Positions 1 to 8,227 of a DNA stretch of 13,391 nucleotides are shown here, piece by piece. Numbering within the stretch: the stretch's first letter is position 1; each line of letters starts with the position of its first letter. The stretch is from NCBI GenBank assembly GCA_002179805.1, contig NAVB01000733.1, positions 1 through 13,391 on the forward strand. The letters are read 5' to 3'. The position numbers and the translations under genes are program-made. The notes under the pieces were generated by a model, which was not told the DNA's origin, made no database searches, and saw nothing but the letters and a program-made list of their open reading frames with translations. The stretch is from Acanthamoeba lenticulata. Taxonomy: Eukaryota; Discosea; Longamoebia; Acanthamoebidae.

Positions 1-24
1 CATTGTTCGGAAAAAGCATTCATT

Positions 25-30
25 AATAAA
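25..30 (+). terminator. Possible polyadenylation signal AATAAA of an off-window gene
   Basis: AATAAA lies in an AT-rich stretch at the left edge, unlike the GC-rich surroundings. It could end a plus-strand gene that lies off the window. No coding sequence of that gene can be seen, so this rests only on the hexamer and local base composition. Confidence 0.3.
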
Positions 31-254
31 AATCAAAGTTTAATCAGGTCGCCAAGGATTGCAACACAAATGGGAGGAGAGTGCTTACTTCTGTTTGTGG
101 CCTTGGCGTGCTTACTGGTCTATCGTACGGCAAACCGTGTGGTCGCGCTCCGTCACATACGTGGTGTAATACTTATGCGTGTCCGCGGTTTGAAAGAGAA
201 AATTGGTTGTCCCTGGTTTGGGAAAAAGAAAGAAAAAAAAACAATAGAGAGCTT
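31..254. other. Intergenic region left of the GST gene
   Basis: About 225 bp between the possible poly(A) signal at 25-30 and the 3' end of the GST gene. It contains a purine-rich A-run (about 222-241). An ATG-initiated frame at 70-276 has a hydrophobic N-terminus but runs into the last codons of the GST on the opposite strand, so it is treated as a finding and not as a gene. Nothing else is recognisable. Confidence 0.5.
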
Positions 255-260
255 TTTATT
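255..260 (-). terminator. Polyadenylation signal AATAAA of the GST gene
   Basis: On the minus strand AATAAA begins 7 nt past the GST stop codon. This predicts a very short 3' UTR, as expected in such a compact genome. Confidence 0.55.
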
Positions 261-267
261 GGGGCAG

Positions 268-1119
268 CTAAGCTGAGGGGTAGACGTCGCGCGTGAGGTA
301 GGCCAGGATGCGCGGCCTCTGCGTCACACCCTCGGCAAAGGACGCCACCAGCGGGAAGGCCGCAGTCAAGGTTTCGCGGCTCTCCGGTGCCTTGATGAAC
401 ACCAACTGCAACGCCACCCAAAGCCCCAGATCGGCCAAGCTCAACTGACAGCACATACACCACACGGACGGATCAGTTCCCCACGAGGTTGCTCGACGTG
501 GTGCCCTGGGACACGTAAAGAAGCTCTCTTGAGACGAACCTTATTCCCCACAAGGAAGCCGTTGTTGCCATTCCTTTCGAGGAGCTTGGTGAAGAGAGCA
601 AGTTGCGCAGGGAGGAATGAAGAGAACAGCTTCTCCTTTTCTTCAGCCACTTTGTCGGCCGGAGTGAACCAGAGCACGCGAGCGACGCCGTTGAGCACGT
701 CGACCACTCCCTCAAACGCCTGGTCCACGAGAGCCGCCTCGTCCTCATTCACGCCAATATAACCGTACTTCTTGGCCAAGTGGCGCGCAATGGTATTGCT
801 CTGAACGAGCGAGAGGCCTCCCGGCTCCTCATAGAGAGGGAGCTGACCGAACGGCAGCTTGCCTGCGAAGCCCTCCTCTCGTAAGACACAGTCTCTCAGA
901 CCAACAACACCCAACAATTGACTGGGTTTACAATACTGAAAAGAGGAAGATGGAGTGTGTACCAGACTCGACCAGCTTGGCTTTCAGCTCAGGCCACTGG
1001 GGAAATGGAACAGGCACGAACTCGTAGTCAATCCCTGCGTCTTCAAGGATGAGACGAGCTACCTCCGCCCTCCCAGCGAACGGGAAGTAGGTAATGGTGG
1101 GCTTGGTTACTGTGGTCAT
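268..1119 (-). CDS. Glutathione S-transferase, pi/sigma-like, 218 aa, three exons
   Basis: Cytosolic enzyme that conjugates glutathione to electrophilic compounds. Exons are 1119-963, 862-540 and 444-268. The introns of 100 and 95 bp have donors GTACAC and GTTCGT, and the joined frame is open for 218 codons. The N-terminal thioredoxin-fold domain (about 1-85) starts with ITYFPFAGRAEVAR; Tyr11 sits at the usual catalytic tyrosine position. GQLP (cis-Pro61) and VQSNTIARHL (Gln73-Ser74, the glutathione gamma-glutamyl contact) complete the G-site. The helical C-terminal domain contains EAALVD and the conserved FLVGNK-LSLADLGLW, where the second intron falls exactly between Lys and Leu. The length is typical of the family. 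I chose Met at 1119 because it directly precedes the first beta strand; the frame stays open further upstream but has no ATG there. The resemblance is strongest to pi class, but the class cannot be fixed without alignment. It is divergent from the small gene at 1266-1686. Confidence 0.93.
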
Positions 1120-1265
1120 TTCGTCCTGGCACAACAAAACAGGCTGCCTTTCCTGGCTGGTCTGGTCCCTTTCTTTTGGTTCGCGCAGCTGTCGACTTTT
1201 GGCCCCAAAAAAGAAAAGCAGAAATGCGCCAACGGAACCTTGCGGCCTTTTTCTCTACTGAGTAA
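1120..1265. promoter_or_regulatory. Probable shared divergent promoter interval, GST and small gene
   Basis: 146 bp separate the GST start (minus) from the first ATG of the candidate small gene (plus). The interval holds an inverted repeat at 1197-1210 (TTTTGG, two bases, CCAAAA) and an A-rich run beside it. No TATA box is obvious. Promoter function is inferred from position only. Confidence 0.4.
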
Positions 1266-1686
1266 ATGCGGAGGACGCGCCTGTGTGCCCACCTGCCTCG
1301 CAGCACCAGGCCAGGGCGTGGTTCAATGCTACTATCTAGACAGGATGTCGTTGCCACTGCGCGGCCACAGGTCATCGGGCGCACTACGCACACTCCCACA
1401 CATGCCCTTGGCGTATCTGTGTTCAGAATGGTCTGAGTCTTGAAGTCATAGAGGCGCGGCAGCCGTACTGACACAGCTGCCACAGGACGACAATGGCCAC
1501 ACCTTTCATGTGAGGGACTTCAACACAGTTGAGGAAGCTGAAGGCTACTTGGCAGAACTGGACAGGAAGAACACCACGCACGTGGGACAGGGGCACAAGC
1601 AACACTACTGGATTCAAGCCCACCCTGACCCAGTAAACAACATTGTAGCGAGCAGAGAAGAAGGAGGCGATCGAGGAAATAAATAG
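1266..1686 (+). CDS. Candidate small gene, about 100-120 aa, function unknown, two exons
   Basis: Unrecognised. The second half (about 1477-1686, frame 1, TAG at 1684) reads as a hydrophilic protein-like sequence including HTFHVRDFNTVEEAEGYLAE and HKQHYWIQAHPDP, ending just after AATAAA at 1678-1683. It has no ATG of its own; an in-frame TGA lies upstream at 1441, so an intron is needed. A first exon from ATG 1266 (or the in-frame ATG 1326) can be joined. Donors after 1370, 1412 or 1430 and acceptors ending at 1476 or 1485 all keep the frame, so the exact product is uncertain. The N-terminus is Arg-rich with few acidic residues, which would suit a mitochondrial presequence. Both ATGs have T at -3, a weak context. 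The gene would be divergent from the GST and convergent with the vWA gene, whose stop is 78 bp away. It could also be a decayed gene or a chance open frame. Confidence 0.42.
1678..1683 (+). terminator. AATAAA overlapping the end of the candidate small gene
   Basis: The hexamer immediately precedes the TAG that closes the frame of the candidate gene. A poly(A) signal at this place would give a 3' UTR of only a few tens of bases. It supports a plus-strand transcript ending here, but it could be chance. Confidence 0.35.
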
Positions 1687-1764
1687 CGGCAGGCCGCGGC
1701 TTGCTTCGCCACTTGATGGAGGGCGTATTTACACACACACCGGGAGCAGACACCTCCATCCGTT

Positions 1765-4700
1765 TTAGTGTTCGAAGCGGGCGCGGAGGACGTTTCCGTG
1801 GATGAGTTCCTCCACGTCGTCATCGGTCTCGATGGGAATTAACCAGCCCCCGCCGCTGTTGCGATTGACCGGCGTGCCGTCGGCGGAGCTCATCCAGACG
1901 CCCAAACTCAGGACCTGGCCTTGGTTGGGGAACTTGGCTTGGATCTTGGCCTTGAGCTCGCCCAATGTGGTCGCCATGGACCGCAGGGTGAGCAGTACTA
2001 CGCGGCCGCCCGCCGCCCCATCGTTCTCATCAACGTGTACGATCAACTGGCGTAGGTCGTTGGATCGTGGCGCGGACGAAATCAACCGCGATGACGACGA
2101 CGATCTTACCACAGGGCTGTTGCCGTTGTTTGCGGTGGCTTGACTCGTCCCGTTCTGGGAACCATGCTGCGCACGGCCAACCATCTCCGCCTCGTCGAGG
2201 GCGGCCGTTTTCACGTCGTGGTCACTGCGCTGGAGCTCGTTGTGCAGGCGTTCCTGGTGCTGCGAGTTAGGGGTCGGGGTATCGGGAGATATCGGCGCCT
2301 CCTGTTCCGCACTCTCGTCGGCTCGCAAGTAGCCTGACGAAGCACTCAGCCTGAAGGACTTGGACGTGCGCGTGTGGTATGGCGTTGACGAGGTCGACGA
2401 CACCTGTGAATTGTTCAATGAGCTTGCAGGCGAAGACGTCGACGGAAGCCAATCTTCGTTCTGAGCGCGAGTTGCGATCGCCCAGAGGTCGTCCTCCTTG
2501 TCGTCGTTGGCCACCCGGCTCTGCTGCTGCTGCTGCTGCTGCTGTACGACGGCCTCCACCGCTGCAGCCAAGGCCGCTGCGTCGTCGGGGGACAGCATGA
2601 GCGAATGAGACTCGAGCGGCGTCGTTTGCAGCTGCAGCGCCGATGCGAGCGCCGGCAACGGCAGGGCGGGCTCGTGAGCACGCGGCGGAGGCAGCGGCTC
2701 CCTCGCCTGCACGGGCATGGAGATGGCCTTCTCAATGACTTGGGAGAGCGGCATCGGGGCGACGTCGTCGGAGCGCAGAGAGGGCACCGGGGGCGCTGCT
2801 GGCTTGCGCTGGGGCCGGGGGACCGCAGCCGGAGCGAGCTTGCGCACGTCTGAGCCCAGCTGCTTCAGCTGAAACAGGCGGTCGCGCGGGCTGAGCGAAG
2901 GGGACTTGGCGTCATCGTCAGACGCGTCCTTCGATTCGGGCGTGGCCACCGGCCGCAGGAGCGCCGGTTGTGGCGGCTTGCGCTGGAGGGTAGACATGGT
3001 GGCCCGGCGCACCAGCGGCTCCGTCGAATCGCCTTGCTTGGGCGAGTCTGTGACCAAAAACAACCCCCAGCCCCAAGCGAGTGAGCGCTCGCGCCCATGC
3101 GTGATGGAGGAGAAGAGAGATTTGGGGATTGGGGGGAGGGGGGGTCGTACCAGCGTCGGTGGCGCCTGGGCTGTTCAACACAGCAGACGATGAGAGGGAG
3201 AGGGAAGCGATCAGGGGCGACACTTGGCCCTGCTTGGCCGGCTCTTCGTGGTCACTGTACCCAGTGTTGTCCCCATCATCATCATCACCATCATCGCTCT
3301 GTTCAGAGAGGGCGCGCTCTTCATTCTCCTCGATGTCGGAGCTGCTCCACGACCAATCCTCGCATTCGCCCGTTGGTTTGGTCAACAGCGCACTGTCGGG
3401 CCGGTCGTTGTCGTCGTCGCTGTACAAGTCATTGCTGTCGTCATGTGGCGGAGGTGCTTGCTGTTGCGGCGACGGTGGGTGAAGCGGGCCGCTGAGCTGC
3501 TGCCCGCCGAGGAGCAGACGAGCGTTGGTGAGGACCTTGCGGAGCTCCTCGCGCTTCTTCGCCTCCTGGGCGTCTTGCCCGCTGGCTTCATCCTGCACTT
3601 CGGCCGGATGCGTCTCGCGGGAACCAGGACGGGTGAGGTTCAGATTGTCGACGCTGTTTTGGCGCGAGATCTGCTGGCTGAGCCTTCGCTGTTTGAGCTG
3701 TATGAGGCGCTGCCGGAAGCCGTCGCTTCCGCTCTGGCGGCCACTCGAGGGTTCGCTGGTGGGGCTCGGCTGCCGCTGGATATACTCGCCCAACTCGGAT
3801 GGATGAAGCGGCCGGCCAGGCGCCGACTTGGGTGTGGTTGCGGGCGTGGGGGCCAGGATCTGCGTCTGCTGGATCTCCGAGCCAGCCATCTTCACCTCAA
3901 ACGACTGCAAGAGCACCTGCTGCTGCTTGGGTTCTGTTGGTTGGGCTTGCAAGGTTGACCAGAGAGGCTGCCGCTCGATGGGGATCGAGGGCGCATCGCG
4001 CCGTGGTGGTGTGGGCGTGCTCCTGTCCCGGTCTGGCGCGACCCTCTGCTTGGGCAACGAGGCGTTGGCCTTCTTCGAATGACGCTCCCGGCGGTCCGTC
4101 AGCCTCTCCTCGCTGGCGACTAACACTCGGGGTGCCGCCATCTTCTCCTCGCGGTCCTGCTTGGCTTCGTCGCTCCTCTGCTTCTCGAGCAGCTCGCGGA
4201 TCGACATGCCCCGGACAAGCATGCGAGTCGGCGGACTGAGCTCATCGTCCTTGCGCACGACCGACATTGAGGGCGATGACGAGGCCAGCAAGCGCGGGCT
4301 CTGCTGAGGCCCTCGGGGCGAGGGCGAGCGCTGCGGCGACAGGGGCGGCAGGGGGGTGGTCAGCGACGAGAGCAGATTGTCGGAAAACGAGTCGGCCAGA
4401 GCGTCCTCCTCTTCCTCCGCCTGCTCGTTGACCCGCAACGTGTCGACGCGCCGAGGCCGAATCAGGCGTATGGCCTCGAGGTTCGGCGGCGTGACGAGCG
4501 TGGGCGCCGTAGGGAGAATGCTGCTACTACTGCTGCTGTCGAGCTGCACCATGCTCTCGGCTGCGCCCAGGTGGCCGGCTGCGAGGCCGTCGCGAGCCCT
4601 GCGGTGCAGTTGGAGGATGGCTTCCGTGTTGATCGCGTAGCCGGTCGGGACCGGGGCATAGCTCCCCAGGGGGCCCTGCAAGCTGTCCTCCTTCCGCTCG

Positions 4701-7283
4701 TTCGATTCGGCTCTGCCGCGGGCCTGCGGCACCTCCCCAGCCTGGGCGGCCTGGCGTCTGTCATCGGGGAAGGTGTCAGTCTATCGCTCAGATACACCAC
4801 ACCCGAAAGGCGCGCGCCAGCCGTACTTTCCGCGGGCGATTGCTCGAAGGCGGGCGGTCTCGTTGCGACACAGGGTCAGCGTGGGCTCGAGCTCGCCCAT
4901 GAGGATCTCCGTCTGCGCGCGCTTCTCCAGTGTTTGGAATTGCGCAATGCCGGCTGACGATGACCGCTCGACTTCAAGCGACTGGCCTGTGGAGTGCGAA
5001 TGGAGTGAGCAGGAGGATGAGCACGAGGCAATCTCGATTGAGAGCGCGAGGAAGGAGATCGCGTACAAAAGGCGGCCATCTCGGCTTCCTCGCGAAAGCC
5101 GCCTTTCGCCGGCGGCACGTAGCCAGGTCGGGCCTGCTTCTGGCTCCGTCGTCGGAACGTGTCCCGGTAGATGTCGAGTTGCCGGCTCATCCTTGTTGTT
5201 GTTGTTGTTGTTGTTCAGGGCACGTTAGCACATCGTTCGGTTGAAGAGGAGGAGGAGGAGGAGGAGGTGACGGGTGACGAACTGCCGAGTGAGGGGGGCG
5301 TTGCGGGAGAGGGAGGCATCGATCCGGCGCCTTTGTTGGGAGACCAGATTCTGGGCTTCTTTCCAGTCGTGTACCGCCGCGTGCGCAATCGCCTGCACCG
5401 TGTATACAAACGTCAAGTCCGAGTTGGAAGGGCCACAGCCGGCTGAGTGGCGCAAACCTGCTTCAGGACAGAGATGGAAGTGATGCGGTTCCGTTGCTCA
5501 TCCACAGCGACCTTGGCTCCGTCCTGCGCTACTTGGTGAGCTGCGACCCTCGCCTGCAGAGGATCGAGAGGGAAGGAGCAGCAGCGCTGGCGGAGACGTA
5601 CGTGAAAGGACATGTCGCGCACGATGTCGAGAACACGAGAGACGGTCACAATACGCCTGCCCACGATGCTGTAGTATTGCAAACTGAAACTGACATCGCC
5701 TACGCGCACGGTCTCTGGGATCTTGACTATCACATTCCTCCTCTGCATCATCCCCCCTCCCCCCAAGCACGAGCGTCAACCATGAACAGGATTCGGTGAC
5801 ACCAAAGAAAGCAAAGGGAAGACATGGGGGGGAACCTCGCTCGATTGCATGTCGGGTATGTGGATATCCCACCTCTTCACCTCGGCTTGCGGTGGGCTTA
5901 GGCACTTGCAGCTGAAGGTTGTGTTGACCTCACAGTCTCGTGGGCACTGCCGAGCACACTGGTGAGCGTGACAGTGGAGACCGCGGAAGGCGTGTAGACG
6001 AATGGCCGTACGCGGACGGTGAGGGTAAGATCATGGAAGAAGGTCGTCCTCGTTCCGCCGTAGAACTCGCCCAGGCAGTTCACGATATCTGTGTCACAGC
6101 ATCGGACAACAGCCAGTGTTGAGCCCAGACACGACACACGCGGTGTGAGCCATGCGCACGTACTCTGATCGGTGACTGCGAAGTAGAGCGAGGAGTGGTT
6201 GCTGCATATTGACCTGCAGGTCGAGAGGGGTCATCTTAGCAACAACAACCACAACAAGAGCCACCCAGAGAAGGGGGGGGGGCGAGGAGTGCGCACTTGA
6301 GGATGTTGACGTCATGCGTCTCTCCGTAGGCAAAGACAGCAACGCGAGCACTGGGCCCCAGCAAGCTGATCTTGCCGTCGCGAATCGCGAGCAGCTCAGC
6401 CAGCCTGCCCACAAATATGAGCTGATTCCACGTGCATCGAGGCGGGTGCTTGTGCGGAGGGCCAAATGGGGGGGGGGATGTACCTGCGGATGCCCACCGT
6501 GGGCTTTCTGTCCGTGTACAGGAGGAGGCGCAGGGCTCGCCTGTGGACATAAGAGCGATTAATCGGCTGCATGTGTGGTGGGGATGAGTCGCCAGAAAGA
6601 GAGAGTACTCGGATTCGTTGTAGTGTCGTCTCATGTGCTGGATGAACTCGTCCAAGCCTTCCTCGAGAGCCGCCCCCAGGTTGGTGTGGCCCGAGGACGG
6701 CTTGGGAATGTTCTTGATGGCCTCGATGGCCATTTCCTGGAATGAGGACCGTAAGTCAGAGTGCAATCGCGGATGGCAGTACCGGAGGACGAGCACCAAC
6801 CTGACCCTCCTTCGTCATAGGCGTGAGCTCCAGTATTGATTGCGAGTGCCGCTGGCCTGCAAAGGTGCGAATGCCCAGACGGTCTCGGCCGGAGAGCTTC
6901 GTCACGCCCTTGTTGAGCGTTTCCTGAGGAGAGAAACCCAAGAAAAGAGTTGGCCCGGCAGTGACGCGAGGCGCGAGCACCACAAAAGAGCGGACGTACG
7001 ATGACAATAGGCCAATAACGGCTCATGGATTTGCTTCGGTCGAGGCAGACAACCAGGTCCATGGCCACTCCGTCGATGGGTAGCACATGGCTGCGAGGTG
7101 CCTGAATGGCGAGGCCAGCCCACTTCTGTACACGAGGGAAACCGTGGTGGTGGCGGTGTGAGGGGAGAGCGGCAGGGGAGGCGCGGAGAAGCACTGAGCT
7201 GTAGTTGGCACCTTTCGCCCAAGCTTGCAGAGGAGGGAATCTAGCAAGAGTTCCCCCGCATCCTGGGATCTGTCCTTTTCCAT
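1765..7283 (-). CDS. vWA-Vwaint protein with long disordered region and C-terminal ubiquitin-fold-like domain, about 1451 aa
   Basis: Probable intracellular scaffold or regulator; function unproven. Sixteen exons: 7283-7212, 7125-7000, 6923-6801, 6736-6609, 6540-6484, 6404-6297, 6213-6164, 6088-6012, 5928-5836, 5742-5602, 5553-5458, 5392-5283, 5191-5067, 4986-4827, 4757-3151 and 3047-1765. Phases match at all 15 junctions. The vWA domain spans about residues 28-235: MDLVVCLDRSKSM gives the metal-site D53-x-S55-x-S57, SGHTNLG gives Thr125, and LLLYTDRKP gives Asp160; RVAVFAYGETHDVNIL is the late core strand. Residues 248-490 (including RRNVIVKIPETV and a helical stretch) resemble the Vwaint region that follows vWA in eukaryotic proteins. 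Residues about 500-1345 are disordered, rich in Ser-Pro sites and acidic runs, with eight Gln at 1193-1200. The last 100 residues (LTLRSMATTLGELKAKI...DGTPV...DDDVEEL) look like a beta-grasp fold of PB1 or doublecortin type, tentatively. Met 7283 has A at -3 and G at +4. Intron 8 (acceptor TGTGAG) and the 48-bp intron 10 are the least certain. No RING or U-box is seen at the N-terminus. Confidence 0.82.
2521..2544 (-). repeat. (CAG)8 tract encoding polyglutamine
   Basis: Eight uninterrupted CAG codons on the coding (minus) strand give Gln1193-1200 in the disordered part of the vWA protein. Using one pure codon makes it a candidate length-variable microsatellite. Confidence 0.9.
5192..5267 (-). 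repeat. (CTC)n and (CAA)n microsatellites filling intron 12 of the vWA gene
   Basis: On the coding strand, intron 12 (5282-5192) has a CTC repeat (about 5267-5246) and then a CAA repeat (about 5213-5193) that runs right up to the acceptor AG at 5193-5192. The acceptor therefore lacks an adjacent pyrimidine tract. The nearest one is the CTC repeat more than 30 bp away. Confidence 0.85.
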
Positions 7284-7300
7284 GTTGGTGGGGATGGGCA

Positions 7301-7392
7301 GATTGCTACTCGTGCGGCTAGCGCCTCAGCCTGCCCGTATTGTGTGGCCTTGCGGGAGATTGGGCCTTGCTTGCGCACGAGTAGCAGCAATC
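7301..7392. repeat. Imperfect inverted repeat upstream of the vWA gene
   Basis: GATTGCTACTCGTGCG at 7301-7316 is matched in reverse complement at 7374-7392, apart from a 3-nt insertion (AGC) in the right arm. The loop is 57 nt. It begins 18 bp upstream of the vWA gene ATG and so could lie in the 5' UTR. Confidence 0.8.
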
Positions 7393-7500
7393 CCTTGCGC
7401 TGTGGGGCCCTTTCGCTAAGAACCCTAAGAAGGAACCAGAGTGCTATTCTCGAAGGACGTAACTTTCTTGTTCCACCACGAGCGCGCAACCATGCGCCGA

Positions 7501-7508
7501 TGACGTCA
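7501..7508. promoter_or_regulatory. CRE-like palindrome TGACGTCA
   Basis: A perfect match to the classical bZIP (CREB/ATF) site, 218 bp upstream of the vWA gene start. The same 8-mer also occurs at 6307-6314 and 11724-11731, both inside coding exons where Asp-Val codons GAC GTC create it, so the motif alone is weak evidence. Confidence 0.3.
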
Positions 7509-7714
7509 GTTGTTGCGTGGCGACGCCGAACCCTTTGGAGGGGGGTGAGCGCGAAAAACGACCTTCGGCCTACCTTTTCCGCTCCCGTCCTGGCTTGGTT
7601 GTGCCGCCTGCGAAGCTTTCTCATGGAAGTGAAGCCAGGTCTAACCTTTGTAGCGGTACGAAGAGGAAATCGAGCGAATGAACGAAAGAACTGAATTCTT
7701 TCATGATTGAATCA

Positions 7715-7720
7715 TTTATT
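7715..7720 (-). terminator. Polyadenylation signal AATAAA of the costars gene
   Basis: AATAAA on the minus strand, about 40 nt past the costars stop codon, in a locally AT-rich stretch. Spacing and composition fit a normal poly(A) signal. Confidence 0.6.
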
Positions 7721-7760
7721 GATCTGCTCGATGCATGAGGGGATCATACGGGGCAATACA

Positions 7761-8057
7761 CTATTTGGCCGGCTGAGGCGCGTGGGGAACCTCACCTTCA
7801 GGAAGAGGAACCTTGAGGGTAAGCACGACATCCTTGTGGGTTGGCATCAGCAGCAGCTGGCCAGGAAAATCAATGATGCCCCTCTTCTTCGCCGCCTTGA
7901 GAGATCCGACGAGCGACTCGAAGATTTGCTCAACATCCTTGTCGTTGAAGAACTCGCCAAACGTGATCGTCCAAGTACCGTTGCCAGCGTCCTTGCCCAG
8001 TCGCTTCATGTGGTACTGAACCAACTTTACCTCGTGATCAACATCGTAGTCAGCCAT
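7761..8057 (-). CDS. Costars family protein (ABRACL-like), 98 aa
   Basis: Small cytosolic protein of the costars family. Members are linked to actin dynamics and cell motility in Dictyostelium and animals, and the costars domain is also the C-terminal actin-associated part of ABRA/STARS. It is a single exon. The sequence shows the family signature in order: VDHEVKLVQYHMKRLG near the N-terminus, ITFGEFFNDKDVEQIFESLV in the middle, then GSLKAAKKRGIIDFPGQLLL and HKDVVLTL. The C-terminal tail PEGEVPHAPQPAK extends beyond the usual domain of about 80 residues. The start has A at -3 and lies directly before the domain, so it is secure. The promoter must fit in the 97 bp between this start and the tRNA-Asn gene, or the transcript must begin within or beyond the tRNA. 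An intron in the 5' UTR cannot be excluded. Confidence 0.95.
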   Translation of the reverse strand: MADYDVDHEVKLVQYHMKRLGKDAGNGTWTITFGEFFNDKDVEQIFESLVGSLKAAKKRGIIDFPGQLLLMPTHKDVVLTLKVPLPEGEVPHAPQPAK

Positions 8058-8143
8058 TATTATCGAAGGAAGAACGACACTAAACGCCTGGCAGCGAGCT
8101 GCTTGTTGTCTGGTTCTTGCAAGCAGAACGGTACAGCAATACC

Positions 8144-8148
8144 AAAAA
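8144..8148 (-). terminator. Pol III terminator (T5) for the tRNA
   Basis: A run of five T on the minus strand, 6 nt past the last base of the tRNA-Asn. This is the normal form and place of an RNA polymerase III terminator. Confidence 0.75.
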
Positions 8149-8154
8149 TGAAAG

Positions 8155-8227
8155 CTCCCCGGGCAGGGTTCGAACCTGCGACCTCACGGTTAACAGCCGT
8201 GCGCTCTACCAACTAAGCTACCGAGGA
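8155..8227 (-). tRNA. tRNA-Asn (anticodon GTT)
   Basis: 73 nt without an intron or encoded CCA. The acceptor stem TCCTCGG pairs with CCGGGGA (one T-G pair) and is followed by discriminator G. The anticodon arm is CACGG, loop CTGTTAA, CCGTG, which places anticodon GTT at 8194-8192. The T arm is GCAGG, loop TTCGAAC, CCTGC, and the B box GGTTCGAACCC is intact. The D arm GCTTAGTTGGTAGAGC contains the A box. A pol III terminator follows. It should be functional. Confidence 0.97.

Larger units (their letters stand above)
7284..7760. promoter_or_regulatory. Intergenic region holding the vWA gene promoter
   Basis: 477 bp between the vWA gene start and the costars stop. Contents: an imperfect inverted repeat (7301-7316 with 7374-7392), a perfect TGACGTCA palindrome at 7501-7508, and near the right end the costars poly(A) signal at 7715-7720. 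A plus-strand ORF (7344-7694, 116 codons) crosses it but is Arg-rich, low in acidic residues and resembles no family. I see no convincing gene. Promoter function is inferred from position upstream of the vWA start. Confidence 0.5.

Noticed and set aside
955..1443. 162-codon plus-strand ORF antisense to the GST first exon
   Set aside because: Most of it is a shadow of the GST exon. The frame ends at TGA 1441, and none of the plausible donors joins it in phase to the downstream open frame at 1477.
3224..3958. 244-codon plus-strand ORF antisense to exon 15 of the vWA gene
   Set aside because: It is a shadow of a GC-rich, low-complexity exon. It has no recognisable motif, while the minus-strand frame continues a multi-exon gene with matching phases.
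6307..6314. TGACGTCA copies at 6307-6314 and 11724-11731 as regulatory sites
   Set aside because: Both lie in coding exons and are created by adjacent Asp and Val codons GAC GTC, which are favoured in this GC-rich coding sequence.
7344..7694. 116-codon plus-strand ORF upstream of the vWA gene
   Set aside because: It is Arg-rich with few acidic residues, resembles no family, and overlaps a similar open frame on the minus strand. Long open frames by chance are common in GC-rich DNA.
7707..8216. 169-codon plus-strand ORF crossing the costars gene and the tRNA
   Set aside because: It is antisense to two well-supported genes, and its tail (AGFEPATSRLTAVRS) is the familiar false peptide made by translating a tRNA gene.
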